Part shown: positions 25,037 to 36,418 of the stretch, piece after piece
How the letters are laid out: each line of letters starts with the position of its first letter
Numbering within the stretch: the stretch's first letter is position 1
DNA from: Panorpa germanica
Taxonomy: Eukaryota > Arthropoda > Insecta > Mecoptera > Panorpidae
NCBI GenBank assembly: GCA_963678705.1
Contig: OY783203.1
Coordinates: forward strand, 39,742,347 to 39,806,346
Direction: 5' to 3'
DNA length: 64,000 nt
Notes under the pieces: generated by a model
The model's input: the letters and a program-made list of their open reading frames with translations, nothing else
The model's database searches: none
What the model was told of the DNA's origin: nothing
Made by a program: the position numbers and the translations under genes

Positions 25037-25228
25037 TTATTTGCCACCAGATTTTTTAAGAGCAACAGATATGACATTACAAATACTATAGTATAGTCCA
25101 GTGTATAATGTAATGAGCACTGTCACAGACACTACGCCTATCTTAATTGCTTTAATTCTATTCTTTGAATACTTGCTGTTACTTGAATACTTGGAAAACT
25201 GACGGAAATTTGAATAATCAGATCCCAT
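25037..25228 (-). CDS. Small single-pass membrane protein, 63 aa, unrecognised
   Basis: I do not recognise the family. The frame opens at an ATG (25228) a few bases after a good acceptor (a TTTCAG with a pyrimidine-rich lead at about 25239), so a non-coding 5' exon is implied. The N-terminal 30 residues are polar and basic with Tyr, Ser and Lys (FSKYSSNSKYSKNRIK). One hydrophobic segment follows (about residues 28-55, IGVVSVTVLITLYTGLYYSI), and the end is a short basic tail, KKSGGK. This resembles small mitochondrial or ER tail-anchored proteins, but that is inference. Reading on upstream would add about 20 residues that include the acceptor, which I reject. The proper splice border and a clean membrane segment support a real gene. 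Confidence 0.55.
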   Translation of the reverse strand: MGSDYSNFRQFSKYSSNSKYSKNRIKAIKIGVVSVTVLITLYTGLYYSICNVISVALKKSGGK

Positions 25229-26205
25229 AAAGTGATTCTGAAACATAATAAAAATTGTTACAGTTTTAAAAGATTTATATAGCAGCACTTAATAGATATC
25301 TACATATTTATAAGTGTTAATTTCATTCCAATACAACACAAAGATTACTTCTTTTTACTATTGTCATAAAAGGTACAATGTACCTTTACCTTACAAGGAA
25401 CATGTACGGGCCAATTATAATTTGTGCAACAAAAGTCAATATTACTTGAACTGTTTTGGTACACACATGAAATATAAGTAATATTAAAATGTAAGTAGTA
25501 ATGAAATTTAAGCAATAATGAAATGTAATTTTATTATATTCCTTTTGAAAAAACGATGCTCTATGTTCAAATCAAAAATAATTACAAAAAGGAAATAAAA
25601 CATTTTTCTTAATAGAAAACGTTTTAAGATGTATGAAATTAGATTCCGAATAAGAAGTTCTTTCTTCTCATCCCTTCTATTATTTTACATAGAAATCGAG
25701 ATGCCACTAATATCATCAATGAATGCAATTATTATAACATGTAATGAAAATAACACCCATTTTAAAATAAATGAAAAAAACAATATTTATATAAAAACGG
25801 TAACAACCTGAACGTTTAATCGATGTTTAAGGAAACCATATCCAATTGTTAAATTTATGTTTTTTGATGCTATTATACTAGTTTGTCTCACCAAATAATA
25901 TATTGTCATGGTTAAACAATATACCTCACTTGTACTATTATTATTACTTTAAAATAATATATTTGAGGTTCAAAATTATTAATAATTTTTTTAAATTATA
26001 ACAAACCATAATAAATAAAAAGTATAAATTTGACATAAATATGTCTCCAATTTCAATATCTCTGTTTATCTGATTCACAAATTATACAAAACATTGCAAT
26101 AGATACAAATATATACATTGCTATTGACAGATATATAGCAGAGATAATAATATATAGATGAGAAACTTCACTCCCAATATTCTGTCTGTGAAACTGTTCG
26201 CATTA
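25229..26205. other. AT-rich intergenic DNA
   Basis: Probable 5' non-coding part of the small membrane-protein gene, then AT-rich sequence. No coding frame is recognised. A TTA target-site duplication at 26203-26205 ends the stretch. Confidence 0.4.
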
Positions 26206-26903
26206 GGCCTGTCTCAGTATGGGACCGTATTTAAGCGACGGCGTATTCGGACGTAAATCGGCGGATTGGATGAGCTACAAAGCAAACCGCCTATGTGTGT
26301 CACAGATGTCTGTAGTCGTGTATTAGGGGGTGTATTGGAGTTCTTTAGTACTTATATAATTTATCATGAGAGCAAACTTTAACTTTAATTTTTATCGATA
26401 CACTACTGGTATTAAAGGGATTTTAGCATTTATTATATATCTGAGTTCTGGTGGGCGTGAATTTAAGTTTAGTTCTATCGTATTGGTATCGGTATCCGTG
26501 TCCATGATTCACTGAAATACAAACATAAACTGAAGCATGCTGAACATACTCGTCATACGCGATGTCGCGATAGACCCGAAAGGATCCGTATTGCAGCGAA
26601 AGAACAAACGATGTTAGGTATCCCCTCCAGTCTGAGGCGGCTGTTTGCATTTACAAAGGTTCGGATAGGATATCGTTGTAGTAGTGGTAACGCTTGGATA
26701 AAATTCGCCTTTATACGGTGCTAATGTGCGAGGTAGTGCCGCCCGTATTCGGACTGCTTTGTAGCACAAACCCTTTGTAGCGTGCAGTCTGAGAGCTCCA
26801 GAGCGATCTCATTACATTTGCATGGTTCGGATAGGTAAAGCGTAGTAGCACGAATACGTCCGGCAGAAATTCGCTTAAACACGGTGCCATACTGAGACAG
26901 GCC
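26206..26903. mobile_element. PIF/Harbinger-like MITE, 698 bp
   Basis: Ends GGCCTGTCTCAGTATGG and its inverted partner match for about 30 bp with few changes (GGCCTGTCTCAGTATGGGACC against GGCCTGTCTCAGTATGGCACC). TTA flanks both ends (26203-26205 and 26904-26906). A 3-bp TWA duplication with GGCC-type ends is the signature of PIF/Harbinger elements. The interior is GC-richer than the surroundings and carries a subterminal block repeated near 26655-26735 and 26822-26890 (GGTTCGGATAGG...CGTAGTAG...ATTCGC). Reading frames inside are short and unrelated to a transposase, so it is non-autonomous. Confidence 0.85.
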
Positions 26904-27175
26904 TTAGATTTCATCACAGCTGGTTTTCGATCAAAGCGAATGTCATGTTAAACAAAAAAGAAAGACATTTTCTTGCAAATTTAAATCGTAGCTGTTTTAT
27001 TATTACTACATATTGTTGATTTTTTTTTAGACAATGATATCAGGCACACATCATAGACCAATTCAATTAGATTGTAAAGAGCTCACAATTATTTCTCGGC
27101 TAAATCTGTGGCCCTAGTCACGTGCTTTCCGGCGAAATCTATCCAGTCGCAATTGCTTCAACGACAGGCTGCGCC

Positions 27176-28571
27176 ATGGTTAAAGGTTTGTATTTATGAG
27201 AAATATTATCATATAATTTCAATATAGAATATGGTTAAAGATTTATTAAAAGAAAACAATATTTTTATAATGCATTACTAAATTAATTAGTTATTAAGTG
27301 TAACGTGACTATCAAAACTTTACGCAGCGATTGATTATGATAGATTATGAGGAATTCTGAAAAATTCCTAAACAATAAAGCATATGTTTGGATGCACCGC
27401 GCTGTATGTTTAATGCTATTATCTCTGTTTATTACATGTTGGTAATAAGCGTACCACAGCCAACACAAACTATTATCTCTGACACAGACATTATCTCTGA
27501 CACAGATGTGTTGATATCTTATTATTTATTATTGTAGTGGTAATATTTTTTCTAAAACAAGATGGTGTCAATAGTTATTTTAGTGTGTAGCTTCATAAAC
27601 AATGTAGAATGTGCAATGGAAAATTTCAACTCAAATAACTTCTGGTATAGTTATGCAAATTAAAAGTATATTGTAAGAAAGTAAAGAATTAAATTAATTA
27701 ATTATCTAATTTGTGTAGAAAACTTTAAATTATTTACTTGATGTCATATTAGGTAAGACAAATGTCATTTTCATCTGAATTTTAATTAGGATCATCTCTA
27801 AGTTGTAATTGTTAATGAAAGTTGTTTTTACTTTTAATTTCAGATACATTTAATGAATATTCACTTTTAATAGGTTATATAGATATAGTGAACATATCTA
27901 TCATCATGTCTATTAATGAAGAACGAGAACCAGAGGAAAATGCTCGCTCATTACCATTGCCCTTTCCACATTATTTACCAGCTGATGGTCTTCCTCCTTT
28001 TTGTATCGAAGATATTTTTCCAAATTCTAGGTCTGTCTCACCAATTGAATTAGATCGCATGTCAACTGAGGCCACATGTGGCGAAGCCGAGGAATTATCC
28101 TCTAATGATGAAGAAATGACTATAGAAGATTTGAATTATGCAATATCAGCATGCGTTACTCATGATATACCACAAAGAGGACTTGATACAATATTTGAGG
28201 GAGTATCTTTGAGTACGCAACCTTCTGTTAGTGGATCTGCAAATGTACACCCAAATCCTATGTATAAGACTGATACAAATGACACATTTTCTCATAGACA
28301 TTTACAGCAACGAGACCTGTACTCAAGTGGTCCTAGCAGATTATCCGACGTACATTCGTATGAGCAGAATGCTTTTGTTCCTAATTCAAATACGACTTCA
28401 TCAATTATGAGTAATGAACCTGCTATCAATCATTCAGATAATCTTACGATCAGCTATGAAATTCAAATGGTAGTTGATAGAACTGAACAAATTAATGATC
28501 CTTCAGATGAATCAGATCTTCAGCTTCGTATTGCTCGATGCAATGTTAACGATTCATTGTCTAATATTTAG
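27176..28571 (+). CDS. Unrecognised acidic/serine-rich protein, 245 aa, two coding exons
   Basis: No family recognised. The large exon (27844-28571) opens after a good acceptor and ends at TAG. A candidate first exon is 27176-27185: ATG GTT AAA G in a strong start context (GCGCCATGG), followed by a GTTTGT donor. Its phase joins the big exon to give MVKDTFNEYS... If that exon is wrong, the start would be the ATG at 27906 (MSINEERE, 221 aa). The protein is low-complexity and probably disordered. It has a Pro-rich patch (LPLPFPHYLPADGLPPF), an acidic patch (EEMTIEDLNYA), many Ser/Asn, no membrane segment and no Cys/His metal pattern. The 5' area is GC-richer and has a CACGTG E-box at 27119-27124. 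Codon usage and length in AT-rich DNA argue for a real gene. It might be a regulatory or adaptor protein, but that is a guess. Confidence 0.6.
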
Positions 28572-30769
28572 ACATAATGCGATCTCAGTATTTATTAATT
28601 TTTTTTTAATATTTTTAATTATTTTTTAAATTGCTTGTAATATTTTCAGTATATTTATATTTAAATTTTGTTTAATTTAATATCAATATTATTAAATCTG
28701 ATATTTAAGGAAATGTATTGTATTGTACAAATATAAATATTAAAATATTCTATAACATAATTATTGTAAGTTAAATGTATTTTCATACTACAGTAATTCT
28801 GCAAAAAGCATGTTATCGTGAAATATAAGATGTTAACTAAAATTTTGAGTAAGGATAATTACCAAACCTCTAGGAAGTTCATACAACTTTCTCGATGTGC
28901 TATAAGGTAATAAGGTAAATATGTATGTGTTGTTCCTTTCATAAAAAGTACTACTTAAAAATTGTAGTTAATATTTTATCCATAAATGTAACAGTTCAGA
29001 GAAACCATTTATCATATTTTATATTGAAAAAAAAGGTTGAAAATTAAATTGTATTTTTATTTAAATAAACAAAATTACATCCAAATAGTTTCTAGCAGAA
29101 TTTGGCTCATTGTTTTTATTTCTTTAATATATTGCTTATTTTATAAATATAAGTTAAAAAAACAACTCATAATAGTTAACATTGCACAAATTAATTTATT
29201 TGAAGTCTTTAAAATGTAAAATTGTTCCATTCGTTGATGACCATTAGTTATTTCATTGTAAGTTTATTTCAAAATTAAAAATAATTTTATTTTAAAAGAA
29301 CCCTTTTTTCGTGTAGTCGATTCAATATTTTAATTATTAGATTACATACAGATAAATAATTAACATAACAAATGATTTTACATTAATATACATTACAAAT
29401 TTTTACGAATTAATTAAATATCAAGCAGATCATCTCCCACTCAACGTATTCTATTCCTAAATTTATAGTCTTTTTTCCTAATAAACATGCATAACTATTA
29501 CATGCTTTTTATTTTGCAATAGTAAAGAAACATTATTTTTAAATTAAAAATTATCTTTGAGTAACTTTTCCATTTCTATTTCTTTTTAATTTCATAAAAA
29601 AAATAGTATTGCAAAAAATTTTGAACTACATAACGAAGTTTTAGAAGAAACCTAAATTTTTTTTCATTTTAATATAATGTAAAATGACACAACTCCTGAT
29701 TACGAAATTTAGGAGAAATGAAGAGCAGATTTCATACATTGACGTCGCACATATATGAACTAAGTAGTTGTTGAATTTGTCACGAATTCCGTCTTATCAC
29801 TTTCCTTGTAATTTGTAAATGAATTCAAATATTTAAGCATATAAATGAAAAAGAAAGTTTGTATAACCAGCATCCCTTGTATTGGGTCTGTCATAAATAT
29901 ATGTATATACAGAGCAAGAAAGACCACATGCCTTACATGTTTTCTGGCTTCAAAAGTCATTAAATTGCAACTGGATACAATGAGACTTTTCGATTGTGAA
30001 TATGGCTCTTAAGAATATCAATTGCCCTAGGTCTCATATCTGAGAGGATATGTTCATATATATGTAAAGTGCAAGTTAAATTTCATATAACACACATAAA
30101 CTATTTGTCATTGTACACTAACTCAAATCGTCATTTTATTTATAAGTAGGAATACACAATTCACACACGCTAAATTCACTATATTATTTAAAAAGATATA
30201 TAATAAAACTTGCAAATAGTTTTGTTATTGAATAAAGTAAAAAGTAAGTTTAAATTGAATTAAATTAGACGAAAATTTCTATCCATTGAAATCCCATTCT
30301 AAGTAGTTATACCATTCATTTATGATAACACATATTTATATTAATTATATACAATTCAGTTATTTATACAAAAGATGGTTAACACAAACCAGTAAAATTA
30401 TTTCAACATAATTATTTAAAACTAAAACGGAAATATGACTAAAAATTAAATTGATATTGCTTTCTTTAGGCAGTTCAATTAACCAAAATATTAGTGAGCC
30501 TTATTGCTCACAAGGACTTTAAAGTAATAAAAATTGTTATCAGTCAATATTTTTAGAGTTCGTAAATGCATACAAGGTGCTATGTTACAAATTGAAAGTC
30601 ACTCGTTGCACACAAGTCTTTAAATTATAATTCAAATACTGAATGATTTTATAAGAAATGTGACTCAATAAAAATTAAAATTATTATAACGTTCATGAGA
30701 GTAACCGTTGGTAGTTTAGCCTATTGTTACATAGATATATATATTTACACATAGATACAGAAATTTGGG
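28572..30769. other. Intergenic DNA between convergent genes
   Basis: Holds the 3' UTRs of the plus-strand gene ending at 28571 and of the minus-strand UBTD gene ending at 30770. Otherwise AT-rich. No further coding frame, RNA gene or bounded repeat is seen. Confidence 0.45.
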
Positions 30770-32384
30770 CTAGCTGGTTCCTTCCTTTAACATCTCGGTG
30801 TTGACTATAACTTGTACAATATATCCAGGTTGGATACGAGCATCTTCAACCAACAGTTTATCACCAAGAAGTTTTCCTCCGAAGAACCATCTCTGACACA
30901 TTGACTCAATGCCTTCCTGATTCTACAAGACATTGTAAATTAGTTTTAATATCATAGTATAAAACATGCAACATTCATTTTATGTTGTTATAGCATAAAT
31001 AAATACTGTCTAAAACCTAAGATGGTTTTAATAAACAGTCGCGAAGACGAAAATTTCAATAACTATGATTCATTTTCTTGTACAATCTACATTATGCTAC
31101 TAATTACAGAAGTATGTATAATTACCTGTAACTTTTTCTTGCATTGCCCAATGGTGTCTTTTGAATAAACCAGAAGTTTGACGTCAGTGCAAGTGGAGGA
31201 TAATCGTAATTTAAGAGTAATTTCTGTGCCACCATCCACAGGTTCTGAACACTCAGCTGGAGAATCTCTGCCATTATCTTCTTTAACAATATTTATTGGA
31301 TACGACAAACAATAAATTGGTACCTGGTACTTCGTACCCAATTCATCATAACATTCAGTTAAGTAACCATTGGGTACTGAAACATTAGCTCCATCTAGAA
31401 TTGCTTGAGCTAGTTCAAAATCCATTGCTTCAGCAGCTATAGCAGCTGCTCGCAATGCATCCCATATTTCTTTACGGCCATCAAATGCAGGGGCAGTGTC
31501 CCAAAATTCATCTCGCTTACTTCGTAATTGACCTTCGGTTAAGGGCACGTCAGATTTCCAACGAATAGTTTCATGGCACAATGGATGATTTTTTCTAGCT
31601 GATCCTGTAAAGGAAAATATGAAATTCCCATCATGTGTCTATTTTGCGAGTATTTAATTTAAAAATTTAGTTTGGCTATAGACTACTTCATGGGACCTCT
31701 AAAAATTATTGATTTCTAAAAAAGATCTCAGTTTAATTTAAATTTTGACATTTATGAATTGATTTGATGATTATGAATCATGCGGTAAATAAAGTCGGGC
31801 TTATAATAAAATATTTTATTTTATAAAAATTGTTTATGTTAACCTGAGCAATGATTCCTTTTGTCTAGAGCTTTAAATTTTTTATAGTTTGCGTTTGTTA
31901 GATTAATAGGTTGCCTACTCCGTGAAATAAGCATATTACATAATAATGCAATACAACACACTTTTTGAATTAAAGCATTTGATAGTTTCAAGATATTAAT
32001 ATCAATACAACATGAACAATAACTTAAAAAATTCTTTCCGCAATCTCTATCTGTAGCCAAAAGTTGCCTATATTTTTGTTCTCACACTAATTTCAATTAT
32101 ATCCAGTCACAGTTTAGTACGTTTAGACTCTTAAACTAATAAGACCCTTGCAACAGACCCTTCTGCACCCCTACTTACATACATGAGCGTAAATGTTTAG
32201 CGTAAATTTATATATTATTCAACCATTATACAAACGTTTTGTTAAACATTTTCAAAAATGTTCTATCCTACTATTTTTTCGGCAGAAAATCCTTTGTTTA
32301 GATCACATATTCTGAATTCTGTAATCATCGAAAGATCTGACCCTTAGAGCATTTGCACCACTTCCTTGTATTTATGATACGTCA

Positions 32385-32423
<39 letters not shown>

Positions 32424-33054
32424 TCCCAACAAAACAATATTTGCAATATTTCAAAGTTCATAGATCCTTTGACAATTGAATTTATTAATGTTGTGCAAAT
32501 GCAACAGACGATAAACAAAGATAAAATATTGTAAACAATACTTTGTTTTCTACATAAATGTTTAGTGCTATCATTAGCATATGCTTGATGAATGTATTAG
32601 TAATTCAAATTAAAGATTCGCATAATCTTTTCTAGATTAACGTACTAGCAGTCTTAAATATCTTACTATTATACATTCTGTTTAAAGGTCAAAAGTTTTA
32701 AGTAGATATTTTCATAATGGTTTGTGCAGTACATAATTAAAATTATTTATATACTTGCACTTGAACTTTATGATAACTATTTTATTTCCAAATAAACAAT
32801 AAATACTTCATGATTAATAAACTTGAATAAAAGTGACTGTCTACAAAGTTGATCTTAATTAATATTTAACAGAACGAAAACGAAAATACATTAAAAACTA
32901 ACCAAATAAGTAAGCATATGTATCTAATGTATTTAATATTGGTTAATTTGAACATTATATCTTTTGCAATACCTGAATTTGGTCTTGAAACGTTTTCTGG
33001 AGATCCGTCAATCGCCACACTTCTACTCCGAGATACACCTAAGCACCCACCCAT
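30770..33054 (-). CDS. UBTD: Ubiquitin domain-containing protein UBTD1/UBTD2 homologue, 237 aa
   Basis: UBTD proteins carry a helical UBTD domain that binds E2 ubiquitin-conjugating enzymes and a C-terminal ubiquitin-like domain. Three exons: 33054-32973, 31604-31126, 30922-30770 (714 nt, phases match). Exon 1 encodes MGGCLGVSRSR, as in UBTD family N-termini. Gly2 and Cys4 suggest lipidation, although residue 6 is Gly and not the Ser/Thr favoured for myristoylation. Exon 2 holds the family core: GQLRSKRDEFWDTAPAF, GRKEIWDALRAA, ELAQAILDGANV and YLTECYDELGTKYQVP. The ubiquitin-like fold begins at about residue 155 (TLKLRLSSTCTDVKLLVYSK) and runs through RWFFGGKLLGDKL to the C-terminus. Length is close to the vertebrate proteins. 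The first intron (about 1.4 kb) carries a (TA)n run. The vertebrate paralogue cannot be chosen from this. Confidence 0.95.
32389..32415. repeat. (TA)n microsatellite in UBTD intron 1
   Basis: About 13 uninterrupted TA units followed by a degenerate tail (ACACATATAT). Confidence 0.9.
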
Positions 33055-34231
33055 TCTAAACGCCGTTGGTATAAATAACCCGGCATTGCAATCTTATTAA
33101 AACTGTTATATTATTTGAGGAGTGATACATTTTAATAAACTATTATCATTTTATTGTTGATATACTACTTAAATACCTATGACACTCTTAAAAGAAAACT
33201 ACTCAGTCGAAATCCGTCACTACAGTCACTACCGTCACTACTATAAGTACTATAAGGTACTATGGGTACTATACTTGACTATGGACTACACTATCACCAC
33301 AGAGTGCAATTCGCAGATGGTACGGATAGAATATTCATTCCAGTCATCGAATAAAGTTTCAGCACCATCTATACTTGACTTGACTAAAAATGGAAAACGC
33401 TAAAGAAGAACGACAGCGTAAAACTTAATTTGAAATAAAAAGATTAGTTGAAGTTTTTTTTACTGATAATCCAGTGCCACTTATAAGCATAGGTTACATA
33501 AGCTGCGGGCTACGGACCCCCACCACAAACAGGGAGCTAAAAAAAAGTCGCCTCGGCTATTCTGACTAGATAATTTGATTTCGTCGAAAAACAATTGTGA
33601 CTAGATACAATTGCTATTGATTTTGGCAGGCTATTGTGAGCAGTTATAATTTATTTTAGCAGACAATTGGAACGATTTGTGAGAGTAGGCGGGAGGCTAA
33701 TCTTGGCACTGCATATGCCTTTATATATGATCTATTGTGTCTAGTTTATAATATTGCTGTGTAATATAAATATTGCCCAATAATATTTTTTATGTTAATT
33801 CTTAAATACTATTTGTGCGGCGGTAACAAATTATGCATATGTATGTTAAATATAGTATTAATATACTATATAAAATAAATATTATTACTATAACTGTAGT
33901 AATATTTCACCCAAAAATTTAAATACCCAAAAGTTAAACAAACTTACTTGTGCTAGTTCCAATTTCTAATTTTCCTTCAATTATATCCACTGTCAATTTG
34001 TCAAAATTGCCAAAAATTATAGCTTATTCTCATAGGCCGTATTCACACTTGCTTATTTGAACTCTTTGGCGATTATTTACCAGCTACTAGAGGGAAACAG
34101 CTACAAAACGTTCGAGTGCGTGTATGGATACCAGAATCTTTGCCTTGTGAACTCGAAATATGTGTGCAACCATGCATATTTATACCACAAATATTGTGCA
34201 TACGTACCCGGGAAAGCGCAAGTATGGGTTA
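33055..34231. other. UBTD upstream region and intergenic DNA
   Basis: The UBTD promoter is expected here. At 33205-33285 lies simple sequence built from CACTAC, ACTATA and GTACTAT motifs. A GC-richer stretch near 33500-33560 is not recognised. From 34035 the sequence GGCCGTATTCACACTTGC resembles the terminus of the MITE at 34232. It may be the left end of a second, abutting element whose right end is GCAAGTATGGGTTAGGCC, but I cannot bound it securely. Confidence 0.35.
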
Positions 34232-34493
34232 GGCCAGGTTCACACTAGCGTGTTCGAATAATCGTACTGTTTGCCGCATCAACGCATGTGAACGCATGTG
34301 TGAATGGTGAATATGGTCGTAACATATATTCGGACGCTTTGGTCTGTTGTATTTTCCGACACTAAACCGAAAATGCTCGTCGCCGTGTACGAACTCTAAA
34401 TATTTGCCGAATGAACACGAACTTGTGTCCACACATGCGGTTTCGTACATAAAAGCAAAATATTCGAACCCGAATATGCAGTGTGAACCTACG
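34232..34493. mobile_element. PIF/Harbinger-like MITE, 262 bp
   Basis: Left end GGCCAGGTTCACACT and right end (complement CGTAGGTTCACACT) share an AGGTTCACACT core. TTA flanks both sides (34229-34231 and 34494-34496). The interior has no coding capacity of its own. It lies between the divergent UBTD and STE24 genes. Confidence 0.7.
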
Positions 34494-35038
34494 TTAAGAA
34501 AACAGAAATCTGATGTGTGAATGTATAAAAGATGTGTTAAAATATTGCATCGGAAGAATTTTTATATAGGTTTACTTCGTGTCAGTCGAATGTCAACTGA
34601 ATTTATGTCTATGTTTCATTTTTGTCCGGTCATTTGTACCGGAGATGGTTTGTGAATGAAGTTAAACATCTCCTCCCTCATCTCCTATCGACTCCTATCT
34701 TTGATACCGGCATATTACAGAGATCACAGAAGAATACTGCATTTATTGAATTTGTTTAATTCTGAGACATTCTGGGAACATTGGGCAGGTTTGGACAGGT
34801 TAGTCAAATACAGCAAGCATATTGGAAATTTCAAATAATTTAGTTAACCGCAATAACTTATTTCTTTCTGCATAATATTTTGATGTATTGATAAGTTACA
34901 TACAGACTCTTGTTGAAGTCTTAACAAAATGTAAATATGTATATTTATTGAAATAGTTATAAGCTTAGTTACTAATCATTTATTTATAAACGTCATTTGT
35001 TTTTAGTAACAACCTATAAAAAGTCAAGTGTAGGCAAC
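34494..35038. other. STE24 5' region
   Basis: No coding sequence. An acceptor-like TTTTTAG at about 35006 just before the STE24 start suggests an upstream non-coding exon in this stretch. Confidence 0.35.
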
Positions 35039-36418
35039 ATGGATTGGACAAACGAAACTGTTGTATTTTATGGAGTTTTGACATTTTTGTGGATGGAAAC
35101 ACTATGGGATATTTATCTTAAACTTCGTCAGGTAATATATTCCTTTGAAAACCTAAAATTATTTGTAACTATTAGTTAATTAAAATATTAATTTCAGATA
35201 ACCATCAACAAGACTGCCTTAGTTGTGCCACCCGAGATAAAACATGTAATGCAAACTGAAACTTTTGAAAAGGCTAGAATATATGGACTCGACCGTCTTC
35301 GATTTGGAGTTGTGCAAATAATTTTTTCTCTTTTTATGTCCTCTGCAGTTATTGTTTATGGTCTGATTTATAAATTCTGGCACTTGTCCGAAGTTTTAAT
35401 CGATAATGTAGGTTTATCTTCAGGTAATGAAATTTTAGTTAGCATGGTGTTCATTTTTCTGGTGAATACTGTTTCTACTATTATGGATATGCCATTTACT
35501 GTATACAGTACCTTTTTAATTGAGAAGCGCCATGGATTTAACAAACAAACAGTACCTTTCTTTATTAAAGATCGTATAAAACATTATATTTTAACACAAA
35601 TGCTGTTTGTTCCAATCATAGGTCTAATGGTTTATGTTGTTCAAGCGGGTGGAGATTATTTCTTTATTTGGTTATGGTTGGTTGCATGCGTTTTAACACT
35701 GACATTAGCAACAGTTTATCCAAGTTATATTGCTCCACTTTTTGATAAGTATGAACCACTTCCGGATGGATATTTGAGAACATCTATTGAAAATCTTGCT
35801 GCATCAGTGAAATTTCCTCTTGCACAGCTATATGTTGTTGAAGGATCTAAGAGATCATCTCACAGTAATGCTTATTTCACCGGAATGTTTGGATCAAAAA
35901 GAATTGTGTTATTCGATACACTATTGCATAAAGTTAGTAAGACTGGTGAGGAATCTGGTTGTCATGATGATGAAATTCTTGCCGTACTTGCACATGAACT
36001 CGGTCATTGGAAGCTGAACCATATTACAAGCCGAATTGTAATAATGCAAGTGAATTTGTTCTTAGTCTTTGCTGTGTTTGCCTTTATGTTCAAGCATGCA
36101 CCTTTGTACACCGCAATAGGTTTTCCGGAAGGAGTTCTTCCTATAGTTGGTGGTCTTATGGCTGTGTTACAACTTGTTCTAGCCCCATATAATGCTTTGT
36201 TAAATTTTGTGCTGACTGTACTATCCCGTATTATGGAATTTCAAGCAGATGGTTATGCTAGCTCATTAGGGTTTGCTATTCCGTTGAAAAGTGCTTTATA
36301 TAAACTAACTAAGGATAACCTAGGGTTCCCTGTGCACGATTGGTTGTACTCGTCTTGGAATCATTCACACCCTACTTTACTACAAAGAATATCTAGACTG
36401 GAGAAGAAAAATGAATAA
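35039..36418 (+). CDS. STE24: CAAX prenyl protease 1 (STE24/ZMPSTE24 family), 437 aa
   Basis: Integral ER/inner-nuclear-membrane zinc metalloprotease that removes the -AAX tripeptide from farnesylated CAAX proteins and clears blocked translocons. Exons 35039-35131 and 35198-36418 join in phase 0. The N-terminus gives MDWTNETVV...LWDIYLKLRQ, a first membrane segment. Several more hydrophobic segments follow. The active site is HELGH (zinc ligands His297 and His301, catalytic Glu298) with the third ligand Glu378 in MEFQADGYASSLG. Other family marks are FxxEKRHGFNKQT, YPSYIAPLFDKYEPLP and the C-terminal SSWNHSHPTLLQRI. Length fits the family. All catalytic residues are present and the frame is clean. 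A polyadenylation signal AATAAA lies at 36518-36523. Confidence 0.97.

Noticed and set aside
26423..26917. Minus-strand frames of 75 and 68 codons
   Set aside because: They lie inside the Harbinger-like MITE, overlap its terminal repeat and have no transposase motif.
34035..34231. A further MITE abutting the one at 34232
   Set aside because: The ends look related (GGCCGTATTCACAC against GGCCTAACCCATAC), but the match is loose and no duplication could be fixed.
35820..36192. Additional plus-strand frames overlapping the STE24 coding exon
   Set aside because: They are in other frames of a conserved gene and encode nothing recognisable.
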